64,000 nt of DNA from SpSt-398 sp033762195 (GCA_033762195.1 JANRLV010000129.1:3863-67862); one strand, 5' to 3'. Positions 16,022-25,348 are shown, numbered from the stretch's first letter. Program-made: numbers and translations. The notes: generated by a model from the sequence alone, not told the origin.

Positions 16022-17248
16022 ATGAAACAGATCCTTGCCATACTTAGTCTTTTCGCCCTGCTAAACACCCCTGCCCTTTCCCAATCAGACAGGGTAATAG
16101 CAGGAGCAGAAAGGATACCGGTTTACCTCCCTATGCTGGAGGGTCGGACCGTTGGAATTTTTGCCAATCAAACCTCCATGGTTGGAAATACCCATTTGGT
16201 AGATACGTTGCAGAAATTAGGGGTCAAAATCGCCGCCATTTTTGGCCCTGAACACGGGTTCAGGGGTAATGCCGATGCCGGTGAAAAAGTGGCTAATTAT
16301 ATTGATAAACAAACCGGTATTCCGGTCATCTCCCTTTATGGCAGCAAAAGAAGGCCATCCGCAGAGGATGTGAAGGATATTGATATCCTGATCTTTGATA
16401 TCCAGGATGTAGGCGTTCGGTTCTATACCTATATTTCCTCCCTGCAGGAATTTATGGAAGCAGCCTTTGAGTATGGAAAACCGCTGCTCCTGCTTGACCG
16501 GCCCAATCCCAACGGCCATTATGTGGATGGACCTGTACTCGACCGCAAATTCCAGTCCTTTGTGGGAAAACAACCGGTACCTATCGTGTATGGCATGACG
16601 ATCGCGGAATACGCTATGATGATCGCCGGGGAGAAATGGCTGAGTGAAAAAGCCAATGAGCGCTTTGATCATTACCGTACCGCTCAAAATTCACCTGATA
16701 CCCCTTTTCATTTTCAGGTGATCAAATGCAAGAACTATACACACCAAACCCCTTATGAATTACCGGTAAGACCCAGCCCCAACCTGCCGGATATTCAATC
16801 CATACTCCTATACCCTTCCACCTGTTTCTTTGAAGGCACCGTATTGAGTGAGGGACGGGGAACAGATAAACCTTTTCAGGTATTTGGACATCCGGCTTAT
16901 CCAAATACCATGTACTCCTTTACTCCCAACCCCAATGAGGGAGCCAAGAGTTCCAAGCTATACGGACAGCTTTGTTACGGATGGAACCTTTCCGGTCCTG
17001 TAGCAGCTGTCAAAAAAGAAGTGGATAATAAGATCCAGTTAAAATGGATCATGGAGGCGTATCAGTTATTCCCGAAAAAAGACAGCTTCTTTATCCCTAA
17101 TCAACATTTCAACCGCCTGGCCGGTAACGATATTTTGATCCGGCAAATAAAAGAAGGTAAATCAGAAAAAGAGATCCGCGAAAGCTGGGAACCGGAACTA
17201 TCAAAATTTAAAACACTCCGCAAGAAGTATCTGCTTTACGAAGAATAG
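16022..17248 (+). CDS. namZ: NamZ-like exo-beta-N-acetylmuramidase (DUF1343, GH171)
   Basis: This 408-aa secreted protein belongs to the DUF1343 family, whose characterised members (NamZ) remove MurNAc from the non-reducing end of peptidoglycan fragments. It has a signal peptide (KQILAILSLFALLNTPALSQ). Family motifs follow: GIFANQTSMV, IFGPEHGFRGNADAGE, FDIQDVGVRFYTYISSLQEFM, LLDRPNPNGHYVDGP and the C-terminal EGTVLSEGRGTDKPFQVFGHP. The ATG at 16022 starts the signal peptide; an upstream in-frame ATG at 15947 would add 25 unlikely residues. A role in cell-wall recycling is inferred. Confidence 0.92.
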   Translation: MKQILAILSLFALLNTPALSQSDRVIAGAERIPVYLPMLEGRTVGIFANQTSMVGNTHLVDTLQKLGVKIAAIFGPEHGFRGNADAGEKVANYIDKQTGIPVISLYGSKRRPSAEDVKDIDILIFDIQDVGVRFYTYISSLQEFMEAAFEYGKPLLLLDRPNPNGHYVDGPVLDRKFQSFVGKQPVPIVYGMTIAEYAMMIAGEKWLSEKANERFDHYRTAQNSPDTPFHFQVIKCKNYTHQTPYELPVRPSPNLPDIQSILLYPSTCFFEGTVLSEGRGTDKPFQVFGHPAYPNTMYSFTPNPNEGAKSSKLYGQLCYGWNLSGPVAAVKKEVDNKIQLKWIMEAYQLFPKKDSFFIPNQHFNRLAGNDILIRQIKEGKSEKEIRESWEPELSKFKTLRKKYLLYEE

Positions 17249-17271
17249 CGATCTGTCAAATTCCCAAATGT

Positions 17272-17892
17272 TCAAATTAGGCGGCTCTGCGTAGCCATTC
17301 GTATCAAGGCCGCAATGTTTTTTGCTTCGAATTTTGCCAGCAGATTTTTTCGGTGGGTATCAACAGTAGATACACTGATAAACAATTTTTGAGCGATCTC
17401 ATTATTGGTCATGCCTTCGGCGATCAGTTCCAGAATTTCCTTTTCCCGTCGGGTTAGTACCGGCACCGGGGTTTCGGCAGATTGGCGGAGAGATTGAGCC
17501 GCTTCCAGGCTCAGATAGAGTTTCCCCTTCATCACTTCCTGGATTCCTTCCAACAATTCTTCTTGCGAAGCATTTTTCAGGAGGTAACCGGAAGCTCCAT
17601 TCTCCATCATTTTCTGTATAAAGCTCTGCTGGTTAAAGGTGCTTAGACCAAGAATAAAAACAGTCGGAAATTCCTTTTTTACTTCAGCACAAAGGTCTAT
17701 TCCACTTTTATCGGGGAGATTGATATCCATCAGTACAACATCTACTTCATTTTGTTTCAGGAAGGCAAGACAGGAAGAAGCTGTCATAGCATGCCCCACC
17801 CATTCGATCGAAGCATCGTGCTGGAGTAAGGATCGGATTCCTTCCACGACCATATAGTGGTCATCCACAATAAATACTTTGGTCGGCATCAT
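17272..17892 (-). CDS. NarL/FixJ-family response regulator
   Basis: This 206-aa DNA-binding regulator has a receiver domain with phospho-acceptor D56 (VVLMDINLPDKSG) and the acidic pair in VDDHYMVVEG. The C-terminal LuxR-type HTH is seen as LTRREKEILELIAEGMTNNEIAQKLFISVSTVDTHRKN, split here only by description. Its ATG overlaps the TGA of the histidine kinase gene (ATGA), so the pair is co-translated. Target genes are not evident; the CDC-like and unknown secreted genes are divergently placed beyond the kinase. Confidence 0.95.
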   Translation of the reverse strand: MMPTKVFIVDDHYMVVEGIRSLLQHDASIEWVGHAMTASSCLAFLKQNEVDVVLMDINLPDKSGIDLCAEVKKEFPTVFILGLSTFNQQSFIQKMMENGASGYLLKNASQEELLEGIQEVMKGKLYLSLEAAQSLRQSAETPVPVLTRREKEILELIAEGMTNNEIAQKLFISVSTVDTHRKNLLAKFEAKNIAALIRMATQSRLI

Positions 17893-19826
17893 GAATTGAT
17901 TTCAATATGAATGGATGTCCCTTTGCCAGGTTCAGATTGTACATCCCAGCGTCCTTTCAGATAACTGATCCGGCTTTGGATATTGGTCCAACCAATGCCC
18001 CTTGCCCCTTTGAGGATAAGTGGGTCAAACCCCTTGCCATCATCTTCCACCGTGATGCTGGTTCCCTCTGCCGTATGACCCACCTGTACAATGGCTGTTC
18101 TTGCCGCGGCGTGTTTCATGGTGTTGTTCAACAATTCCTGAACAATACGATAGATCGTGATCGCAGTAGATTGTTCCCATTGCACCCCTTCCATACCAAA
18201 GGATTGATAGGTGACTGACAGAGCGCCTGATTGATTGATATCATTGCAAAAATCACGCAGGGCCGTATCCAATCCAAATTTTAAGAGGGCTTCTGGCATC
18301 ATGTTATGGGCCACCCGGCGCATTTCCTTTATTGAACTGTCCAGCATATCCATACTCCGCTCAAACGCCTGCTGGTTTTCGGGTGTCATGATCTGGTTTC
18401 CTTTCATGGTATTCAATGAGTATTTGATTCCGGATAACATTCCCCCCAAACCATCATGAAGGTCTTTGGCCAGGCGGCTTCTTTCCTGTTCCTCCCCTTT
18501 CAGTACAGCCTCTGTGGCCATGAGTTGCTTTTCGGTCTCCAATTCCTGGATGCGTTGCACCTGCAGGCGTTGCTTGTGCCGATAGTTAAGATAGAGCAGG
18601 AAGGAAATCAGCAAGAGTGCCACCGCTCCTCCGATCAGCATATAATTCAGTGTGGTTTTTTGCCGAATGCTGGCTTGCTGTAAGCGGATCTGATTATCCT
18701 TCCGTTCGGATTCATACTTCTTTTCCAGTTGCAGGGTGGTTTGCTGGATCAATTCGCCATTGAGGCTATCCCCCAGTATGGTTGAAGTACGCAGGGCCTC
18801 TTCTGCTTCCTGCACCCGGTGCATGGCAAAGAGAACATTGGAGAGTGTCTCTAAGTTTCTACGGTGTTGTACCCGTTGTCCGGAGTGGGCAGTGATCTCG
18901 ATGGCCTGGTCCATGTGCTTTTTAGCCAGCGGAAGATCATTTTTCCATAAATAATAAATCGCCAATCCCCGATTAGCTATCGCCTCACTTTCCCTGGCCC
19001 CCATTTTTTGGCTAAGCTCAAGCGCTCTTTTAAAGTAGGGTTGAAGTTCATTATACTTATTGGTCTGAATCAGGCAATCACCCAGGTTGAGCATGCTCGT
19101 TGTTTCGATCTGCAGGTCGCCGATCTCTTTGCCCAGTGCCAGAGATTCCCTGAAATAGGAAACCGCTTTATCCAATTTACCAATATTCACATAGCTTAAT
19201 CCAGTATTGCTCAGCGATAGCGCCAAGGTGTATTTATCATTGGTATTCCTGAAATAGGCAATGGCACTTTCCCCCAGCTCGATGGCTTTATCATAGCGGT
19301 GCAACTCCATATACAATATCTGGAGGATGTCTTTTGACCGGGCCTCCAACATCTCGTTTTTTAGCAGGGCAAACACCTTCTTGCCCTCTTCGTACTGAAC
19401 GATAGCGCTATCATACATGCCAGCATACTGATAGGCCGTGCCGGTATTGAACAGGCATTTGGCCAGGTACTCGGTATTGTTGATCTGTCGCGCCAGTTCC
19501 ACCGATCGAAGATTGAGCTGTATGGAAGAATCAAATCGCCCCTGCATATTGAGTACGAAGGTGTAATTGGTGATAAACCGGATCTCACCCAGTTTATAGC
19601 CGATCTTTTGACTGAGGTCTCTCGACTTTCGGTAATACGCTTTGGCGGTTTCGGGATCATTGCCCTCATACTGTTGTCCGATATTGATGTAGAGAATTAC
19701 CTTATTGGTGTCTTCCCTGGCGGCTGGCAATAGCCGCAACAGGCTGTCCTTATTCATTAGCACCTGCCCTTGCGTGGTAAGACTGGTGATCCAAAAAAGA
19801 CCCATGTATAGCAAAATCGACTTCAT
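17889..19826 (-). CDS. TPR-containing sensor histidine kinase (HisKA_3)
   Basis: This 645-aa kinase has a signal peptide (residues 1-20) and about seven TPR-like repeats up to residue 360, probably periplasmic. A short coiled coil and a single membrane segment (about 395-414) follow, and then a second coiled coil. The dimerisation box has the phospho-accepting H457 in RLAKDLHDGLGG, followed by a HATPase_c domain (VEDDGKGFD, GIGWTNIQSRISYLKG, PGKGTSIHIEI). It phosphorylates the overlapping NarL-type regulator. The TPR region presumably senses a protein or peptide at the envelope; the signal is unknown. Confidence 0.94.
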   Translation of the reverse strand: MKSILLYMGLFWITSLTTQGQVLMNKDSLLRLLPAAREDTNKVILYINIGQQYEGNDPETAKAYYRKSRDLSQKIGYKLGEIRFITNYTFVLNMQGRFDSSIQLNLRSVELARQINNTEYLAKCLFNTGTAYQYAGMYDSAIVQYEEGKKVFALLKNEMLEARSKDILQILYMELHRYDKAIELGESAIAYFRNTNDKYTLALSLSNTGLSYVNIGKLDKAVSYFRESLALGKEIGDLQIETTSMLNLGDCLIQTNKYNELQPYFKRALELSQKMGARESEAIANRGLAIYYLWKNDLPLAKKHMDQAIEITAHSGQRVQHRRNLETLSNVLFAMHRVQEAEEALRTSTILGDSLNGELIQQTTLQLEKKYESERKDNQIRLQQASIRQKTTLNYMLIGGAVALLLISFLLYLNYRHKQRLQVQRIQELETEKQLMATEAVLKGEEQERSRLAKDLHDGLGGMLSGIKYSLNTMKGNQIMTPENQQAFERSMDMLDSSIKEMRRVAHNMMPEALLKFGLDTALRDFCNDINQSGALSVTYQSFGMEGVQWEQSTAITIYRIVQELLNNTMKHAAARTAIVQVGHTAEGTSITVEDDGKGFDPLILKGARGIGWTNIQSRISYLKGRWDVQSEPGKGTSIHIEINS

Positions 19827-19963
19827 ATAGAAAAGTAGAGATAATACCTCATACTACAAATAAACAACCATGCAACCCCACCCCTTCTCCCCCTTTTCCA
19901 TGATTTTTCTGTTTTTTAAAAATCTCCTGTTTTTAGGGGAGTGATTAGGGTTGCGCCCGGCTC

Positions 19964-19971
19964 TATTTTCG
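19964..19971 (+). promoter_or_regulatory. Possible -7 element of the CDC-like gene
   Basis: TATTTTCG is one base off TAnnTTTG and lies 29 nt upstream of the ATG at 20001. No -33 box at standard spacing was found. Confidence 0.35.
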
Positions 19972-20000
19972 ACCCATCAATCACAAAAAATAAAAATAAA

Positions 20001-21698
20001 ATGAAAAAGACCTTAGCGTTGCTCCTTTTTATGGGAGCCATAGGAAATCTGGCCCAGGCCCAGTTTCAACGCGTATCAAAAACCCCGACCAAAGCAACCT
20101 CTCAGCCCATTAAGCAGGTGAAAAATCCGGCCGCCACACCCAAAGTAATTGGCACGGTGATCAAGCCTGCCGGTAACTTCACCAATCCTACCCACGTATA
20201 TACCCAACCCGATGGTGGGCGTTTATATACCACCATCCGTCAGAACCCCCAAAATGTCACCAACAACTTTGGTGGCGTAATTAAAGAAACCGTATCCGGT
20301 CGTACCGAACAAAACCAGGGAATGGACAATTGTGTCAGTGAGGTAAAGAACATCAACGCCCAAAGCCTGACCTTCATGAATGTCAACTACAATCAGCAGG
20401 CTATCCATATTTTCCCGGGGGCCATCTACTCCTTTACCAATTTCTTCTCCGGTAATTTCCGGCCATTGGAACAAGGACGTAACGCCATCACCATTGCTAC
20501 AGACAACCTGGCGAACAGCACCGGCTCCACCTTTGAAGAGGTGACCAATCCGACCATGAACAACATCAACAGTAAGATCGCGACGCTGATCCGCCCATTT
20601 TCCACCACAACAGGAAGCGCGAATATCCAGTACCGCGTTTTTACATCGGATAATGATGCCGACCTCTCCATCAAGCTGTCTGCCGGTGGTGGTTATGCGG
20701 GTTTCAAAGCCTCTGGCGGTTTCAATATCAGCCAAACAGAAAAGAAATACTACCTCACTATAGACGCCATCAAGCCGTTGTATACTTTGACTACTTCCGT
20801 ACCAGCAAGTGGCTTCTTTTCCGATAAAACCATCGAGGCCAATAACCCCAATCTGATGGTGATCAAGAGTGTGACCTATGGCGCCAGAGTATTGGCTAAC
20901 CTGGAGATCACCGTTGTTACCAATAAAGACGATGTGGATTTCAAAGCAAGTTTTGGCGCGGATAGTGGAAAAGGTGTTTCTGCCAATGCCTTTGCCACCT
21001 TCAACTACTTAAAAAGCAGTAAAGCGGCTTCTACCACGGCCAATGTGTATATCATTGGCGGCCCCATGAATACTACCATCCTTTCTACGGATAAACTGCA
21101 GACAGAGATCACCGATCTGCTTTCGAGGTGCAATTACCAAAGTGCCCAACCCATTTCCTATTCCTTTATGGACCTGAACGGGAATATCCTGGGTATTGAA
21201 ACGGCCACTGATAAATTCACCGTCAGAAAATGCGTGCCCAAATCTTCCACCTACCGGCTCTCCACCGCCACTATTACGCTCTATACAGGTAAGGACAACA
21301 AGGAGCAAGGATCAAATGCCATTGCTGAACTGGTGAATTCCAAAAACCTGATGGTAGCGGAGAATAATTTCAACAATATTGAATTCAAAAGCTCCAACGA
21401 TATTGCCATGCATGTACGGTCAGGTGTAAACCCCGATGACCTGCTTATGGAATCCTTCTCCAGTTCCGGCGGCTATGTAGATGTGTTTTTTGATCCCAAA
21501 CCGATCTTCCTTGATTTTGACGCCTGGAATATCACCGGCGCTGTAATCACCTTGAATTTCATGGATCAAAATAACTCCATTGTGCAAAAACAGATCCAGT
21601 TCAATAACCTGGCCGTGTTAATGCAAAAAAATCAGCAACGTCTTCGCCTGCCCTTTAATGGACTTTTCCAACCAGGTGGTGCGTTTATGCCGAACTAA
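20001..21698 (+). CDS. Secreted cholesterol-dependent-cytolysin-like (CDCL) pore-forming protein
   Basis: This 565-aa protein has a Sec signal peptide (cleaved near AQAQ, residue 20) and an unstructured Pro/Lys-rich stretch to about 60. A thiol-activated-cytolysin-type core follows. Marks of that fold, in order, are IHIFPGAIY (135-143, as CDC VYPGAL), the region 216-252 that aligns with the first transmembrane-hairpin zone and ends KKYYLTI (CDC KQIFYTV), SGFFSDKTI (CDC DFFDDSVT), and SVTYGARVLANLEIT (290-304, CDC VAYGR.VYLKLET). VDFKASF to YLKSSKA (312-342) is the second hairpin zone, and YIIGGP (350-355) comes last. The Trp-rich undecapeptide of cholesterol-binding CDCs is absent and the C-terminal 140 residues are different, so the receptor is probably not cholesterol. 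The ATG at 20001 begins the signal peptide. Confidence 0.75.
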   Translation: MKKTLALLLFMGAIGNLAQAQFQRVSKTPTKATSQPIKQVKNPAATPKVIGTVIKPAGNFTNPTHVYTQPDGGRLYTTIRQNPQNVTNNFGGVIKETVSGRTEQNQGMDNCVSEVKNINAQSLTFMNVNYNQQAIHIFPGAIYSFTNFFSGNFRPLEQGRNAITIATDNLANSTGSTFEEVTNPTMNNINSKIATLIRPFSTTTGSANIQYRVFTSDNDADLSIKLSAGGGYAGFKASGGFNISQTEKKYYLTIDAIKPLYTLTTSVPASGFFSDKTIEANNPNLMVIKSVTYGARVLANLEITVVTNKDDVDFKASFGADSGKGVSANAFATFNYLKSSKAASTTANVYIIGGPMNTTILSTDKLQTEITDLLSRCNYQSAQPISYSFMDLNGNILGIETATDKFTVRKCVPKSSTYRLSTATITLYTGKDNKEQGSNAIAELVNSKNLMVAENNFNNIEFKSSNDIAMHVRSGVNPDDLLMESFSSSGGYVDVFFDPKPIFLDFDAWNITGAVITLNFMDQNNSIVQKQIQFNNLAVLMQKNQQRLRLPFNGLFQPGGAFMPN

Positions 21699-21722
21699 GA
21701 TTACAATTTGGAGATTCGGGAT

Positions 21723-21835
21723 TTACCGCAGAGAACAAGAGGACGCAGAGTTACGCAGAGGTATTATTGATTATTTATACTTATTCCTACATAATTTCTC
21801 AGCGTAAATCCGCGTCCTCTTGTTCTCTGCGGTAA
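21723..21835. repeat. 38-bp-arm inverted repeat with CGCAGAG units
   Basis: The left arm (21723-21760) and right arm (21798-21835) are reverse complements with 24 perfect outer pairs and about four mismatches in the inner 14. Units such as CCGCAGAGA, CGCAGAGTT and ACGCAGAGG recur with a 9-bp period. It separates the CDC-like gene from the following secreted-protein gene and may end or attenuate the first transcript. Confidence 0.93.
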
Positions 21836-21864
21836 ACTCTCAAATTCCTCATTCTTCATATCAA

Positions 21865-23325
21865 ATGACCAAGATGAAACTCCTCCTTTTCCCCTTCTTT
21901 CTTCTGGCCCTGCTGCCAACATTTGGGCAGAAGAAAGTAGATCCGGTTACACAGTCGGCCATGGCGGGTATTTCATTACCTGCCAATAGCCGAATGGACA
22001 AAAGGTTTTTGTCCGAAACCGGGGCACGAATATTATTGGAACTCGAAAGCAAAAAATATGGTACTGGTATTGGTGCGGTGGAGGTATTGTACCTGCCGCC
22101 TGTTTCAACCTCCGGTTACAATTCAGATTCGCTGATCGATCAACTGATCACCCAGGGTTGGAACCTTGCGCCTGTAGAAGGGGATGATAAATTTGTGTGG
22201 TTGGAAAAAGGTGGTCAGTACCTGATGGGTTATTTTTCGATGGATAAAAAGGAAAGTAACCTTTATTTTGGGGTACCTGAACAGGCGCCTTCGGTATCTT
22301 TTGAACCCATGCAGGATCCCAATGCTGGTGCGGGTCAAACCTATTCTCCTCCCCAAAACGAAACCCCGGTGAATAATACCCCTGTGAACAATGAGCCTAA
22401 AAACAATACCCCGGTAAATAATACCCCGGTCAATAACACCCCTGATCCGGGTACACAGGGACAAATGGGATCATCAGGTAATACTCTCCAAAACTCGGGT
22501 TTCACCGAAACCCGTTTTGATAATGGATGGGTTAGTACCGCCAAGGAAGACTGGGTGGAAGTGGTAAAAGGGAATATAAAGGTCATCCTTCATTACCCCA
22601 ATCCCAGTGCGAATTCGACAAGCTCCGACATGGCCGATAATTGTGGTGTTGCCTGGAACTTATTAGTCGCCCCACGGTATAGCTCCATTCAGAATTATCA
22701 GTTAGGGCCAAATCTGTTGGATTGGGAAAAAGCCTATTTCTGTCAAGCCACGCTTACGGACAACCAGACCGGGCAACGGGTATTGGTTTCCCTTTTCAGA
22801 AAAGCAAGTTCGGTTTGGATGGAAGTGGTGACCCCGGATGAGCAAAGTTTTGCCAATGAATTCGGGTTTACGATGCAAACACTCCAAAACGCCGGACTTG
22901 ATGTTTGGAACAAGATAAAGCTGATGTATGGATACAATCGGTTTGGGGTAAAAGAATTTGAACTGACCGGTCTTTGGGCAGACAGGTTTTCCAGCAATAC
23001 CTTTTATGCAAATATTTATACCGGGGCGAGTGCAGGCATGAGTACCTATTCCAGTTCACAGGAATTTGACTTTTTTGCACCAGGGCGATATAAATGGAAT
23101 ATCGCCTCGGCGAATTCCTATGGCGGACAAACACAATTTGCTTCCGCCAAGAGTGAAGGAAATTTCAAAATGGTGAATGACTGGCAGGTCTGGTTTTCCG
23201 ACATTGAGAAAAAGCCAAAGAAATACGATGTGTATTTCTCCTATATAAAGGGGGCAAAAGTGTTATGGATGAATGATGCGGATTATCCGGGCTCGGGGAT
23301 ATTTAGTGGGTATATGAAGAAGTGA
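21865..23325 (+). CDS. Large secreted protein of unknown function with Asn-Pro repeats
   Basis: This 486-aa protein has a signal peptide (KLLLFPFFLLALLPTFGQ) and an N-terminal domain (about 20-150). A linker of six five-residue units of the form NNTPV comes next, encoded by exactly six 15-bp units at 22357-22446. The C-terminal domain of about 280 residues contains NNYFY-like strands (FYANIYTGASAGMSTYSSSQ, FKMVNDWQVWFSDIEKKPK) that resemble lipocalin-like strands in other Bacteroidetes secreted proteins, though I cannot place it in a named family. The ATG at 21865 is used; an upstream frame opening lies inside the inverted repeat. It follows the CDC-like gene on the same strand, so a joint role is possible but unproven. 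Confidence 0.8.
   Translation: MTKMKLLLFPFFLLALLPTFGQKKVDPVTQSAMAGISLPANSRMDKRFLSETGARILLELESKKYGTGIGAVEVLYLPPVSTSGYNSDSLIDQLITQGWNLAPVEGDDKFVWLEKGGQYLMGYFSMDKKESNLYFGVPEQAPSVSFEPMQDPNAGAGQTYSPPQNETPVNNTPVNNEPKNNTPVNNTPVNNTPDPGTQGQMGSSGNTLQNSGFTETRFDNGWVSTAKEDWVEVVKGNIKVILHYPNPSANSTSSDMADNCGVAWNLLVAPRYSSIQNYQLGPNLLDWEKAYFCQATLTDNQTGQRVLVSLFRKASSVWMEVVTPDEQSFANEFGFTMQTLQNAGLDVWNKIKLMYGYNRFGVKEFELTGLWADRFSSNTFYANIYTGASAGMSTYSSSQEFDFFAPGRYKWNIASANSYGGQTQFASAKSEGNFKMVNDWQVWFSDIEKKPKKYDVYFSYIKGAKVLWMNDADYPGSGIFSGYMKK
22357..22446 (+). repeat. Coding minisatellite, six 15-bp units
   Basis: Six in-frame 15-bp units encode NETPV, NNTPV, NNEPK, NNTPV, NNTPV and NNTPD. It makes a flexible linker between the two domains of the secreted protein and is likely to vary in copy number between strains. 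Confidence 0.9.
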
Positions 23326-23387
23326 GGCGTGAGGCGTGAATTGTGAGACGTTAGACGTGAGATGAAACTCACGATTCACGTCTCACG
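23322..23387. repeat. Heptamer array GTGAGNC with inverted partner
   Basis: Six units in register from 23322 (GTGAGGC, GTGAGGC, GTGAATT, GTGAGAC, GTTAGAC, GTGAGAT) are followed, after a few bases, by three inverted units ACTCACG, ATTCACG, TCTCACG (23367-23387). The arms can pair over about 20 bp. It starts in the last codons of the preceding gene and ends 26 bp before the fmt ATG. Confidence 0.93.
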
Positions 23388-23400
23388 TTTAACAATTCGC

Positions 23401-23408
23401 TACCTTCG
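23401..23408 (+). promoter_or_regulatory. Probable -7 element of fmt
   Basis: TACCTTCG is one base off TAnnTTTG and ends 5 nt before the fmt ATG (TACCTTCGCCCCA then ATG), implying an almost leaderless message. Confidence 0.42.
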
Positions 23409-23413
23409 CCCCA

Positions 23414-24349
23414 ATGAAATCCCTCCCCTCTCTCCGGATCATTTTCATGGGCACCCCTGAGTTTGCCGTAGCCTCCCTGGATGCGCTTGTGCAGGCAGGA
23501 GCAAATATTGTGGCGGTGGTAACGGCACCGGATAAACCAGCCGGAAGGGGTATGCAACTCACGCAAAGTGCGGTAAAAAAATATGCAGTGGAGAAAGGGA
23601 TCGAGGTTTTACAACCTGAAAAATTACGTGACCCCGTATTTATTGACCGCTTGAAAACCCTGAAAGCGGATGTACAAGTGGTGGTAGCCTTTCGGATGTT
23701 GCCTGAAATGGTTTGGAATATGCCTCCTATGGGTTCAGTCAATCTGCACGGGTCCTTATTGCCTCAATACCGCGGCGCAGCCCCTATAAATTGGGCAGTA
23801 ATAAATGGTGAAAAGGAAACCGGTGTTACGACCTTTCGGCTTAAACATGAAATAGACACGGGTGATATTTTATTACAGGATTCCTTTCCGATTGGTGAAA
23901 ATGAAACTGCGGGAGAAGTTCATGACCGAATGAAAGAAATTGGTGCGCGATTATTAGTCAGAACCATCGAGGGTTTGGCGGATGATACCCTGAAGGAAAA
24001 ACCGCAAGATAGTTTTCCCGTTTCGTCACTCAAACACGCCCCCAAAATATTTACAGATACCTGCCGGATCAATTTCCAGCAACCGACCGAAATGGTGCAT
24101 AACCTGATCCGTGGACTTTCTCCATTCCCTGGCGCCTTTACCACCCTTAATGGAAAAACACTAAAGATCTATCGGACAGAGAAAGAGATCAGGCTTCCGC
24201 AACATACTCCCGGTGAATATGTAAGCGATGGGAAAAACGAATTCAAATTCGCTTGCAGCGATGGGTATGTTAAGGTGAAAGAATTACAATTGGAAGGGAA
24301 AAAGAGAATGGGTGTTGAAGAGTTTTTAAGGGGCTTTCGGGCAATTTAA
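23414..24349 (+). CDS. fmt: Methionyl-tRNA formyltransferase
   Basis: This 311-aa enzyme transfers a formyl group from 10-formyl-THF to initiator Met-tRNA. The N-terminal formyltransferase domain has RIIFMGTPEFA, the catalytic N110 and H112 in NLHGSLLPQYRGAAP with SLLPQYRG at 114-121, and D148 in EIDTGDILLQ. The C-terminal OB-like tRNA-binding domain starts near residue 205 (RINFQQPTEMVHNLIRGLSPFPGAFT). The length matches the family. It is transcribed alone and converges on the LysM gene. Confidence 0.97.
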   Translation: MKSLPSLRIIFMGTPEFAVASLDALVQAGANIVAVVTAPDKPAGRGMQLTQSAVKKYAVEKGIEVLQPEKLRDPVFIDRLKTLKADVQVVVAFRMLPEMVWNMPPMGSVNLHGSLLPQYRGAAPINWAVINGEKETGVTTFRLKHEIDTGDILLQDSFPIGENETAGEVHDRMKEIGARLLVRTIEGLADDTLKEKPQDSFPVSSLKHAPKIFTDTCRINFQQPTEMVHNLIRGLSPFPGAFTTLNGKTLKIYRTEKEIRLPQHTPGEYVSDGKNEFKFACSDGYVKVKELQLEGKKRMGVEEFLRGFRAI

Positions 24350-24400
24350 GGTATGGAAATTTGAAAATGATTCCCATTCTTTCAATCCCAAACCAACAAA

Positions 24401-25348
24401 TTACCACTCGATTTGAACAATGAATTTCTCGGTATTGGCTTCTGGGATTTCAAGTACCGAAGAAGCCGCGTTGCTGATCCGGATATCCAGGCCTTGATTA
24501 AGTTTGATCCCCGCCATTTCTCCCAGTACTTTAGCATAAACAACCTTCCCATTCTCGGGATTGGATAGCTTTACGATCGTTCCAGGCAGCACATTATCCA
24601 TTAGCAGGTAAAACTTACCATCCTGCCAGCCACTCAGCGTTTTGAAAATACTGGCATTGACGGTTTGTTGTTTTGAAACGGGCTGTAACTTGATCTGCTG
24701 CTCAAAAAAGGCTTTAAAATACCCCTCGGCCCCGGACCGTTGCGGTGTGGATTGAACAGGCTTTGTATCTGCTTTCACTTGCTCTGTTGTAACCGGCTTA
24801 GGTGTTTCCACAGCCGGCTTTTCCTGTACGACCTTGGGTTCTTCGGGTTTAACCGGATCTTTGGTTTCGGGTTTATTGGTAACAACTTCAGGTTTATTCT
24901 TAGCCCATTCATCGGAAATAAGATAACCGATAACAAGGTATTGTCCGGCAGCGATATTATCCGACTTCAGGCCATTCCATTGCCGCAATTTTTCGGCTGT
25001 AAGTTTTTTGGAAAGTTGGCTCACCCGAAACAATCCTTCCCCCTGACCGGTCACATAATACACAGGTGTACCTCTCTGTGCCTGAAGGTTGAAATTGGTA
25101 TCGGTCAATGGTACCTGGATAAGCTGACCGATGGCCAAGCCTTTGGACAGATCCCAGTTGTTATACGAAGCCAGGTGACGGGGATGTACATTGTACAACC
25201 GGCCGATGGAGTACAGGCCTTCTTTGGCCGCAACGGAATGCTCAAGGTAGAGTCCGTTTGATCCTTTTTTGACCACCAGGCGGTTGTCCTGGGCTAACAC
25301 CAACATATTGACCGCCAGGAACAATCCTAAAAAAATCATCTTCTTCAT
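24401..25348 (-). CDS. Secreted LysM-domain protein
   Basis: This 315-aa protein has a signal peptide (KMIFLGLFLAVNMLVLA) and two LysM domains: one at about 38-82 (HSVAAKEGLYSIGRLYNVHPRHLASYN, IGQLIQVPL) and a second at about 95-140 (YYVTGQGEGLFRVSQLSKKL, GQYLVIGYL). A Pro/Lys/Glu/Val-rich linker (about 150-205) leads to a C-terminal domain (about 210-315) with MDNVLPGTIVKLSN and VYAKVLGEM, which resembles a RlpA/SpoII-like beta-barrel seen after LysM in Bacteroidetes. It probably binds peptidoglycan in the periplasm. Confidence 0.86.
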   Translation of the reverse strand: MKKMIFLGLFLAVNMLVLAQDNRLVVKKGSNGLYLEHSVAAKEGLYSIGRLYNVHPRHLASYNNWDLSKGLAIGQLIQVPLTDTNFNLQAQRGTPVYYVTGQGEGLFRVSQLSKKLTAEKLRQWNGLKSDNIAAGQYLVIGYLISDEWAKNKPEVVTNKPETKDPVKPEEPKVVQEKPAVETPKPVTTEQVKADTKPVQSTPQRSGAEGYFKAFFEQQIKLQPVSKQQTVNASIFKTLSGWQDGKFYLLMDNVLPGTIVKLSNPENGKVVYAKVLGEMAGIKLNQGLDIRISNAASSVLEIPEANTEKFIVQIEW

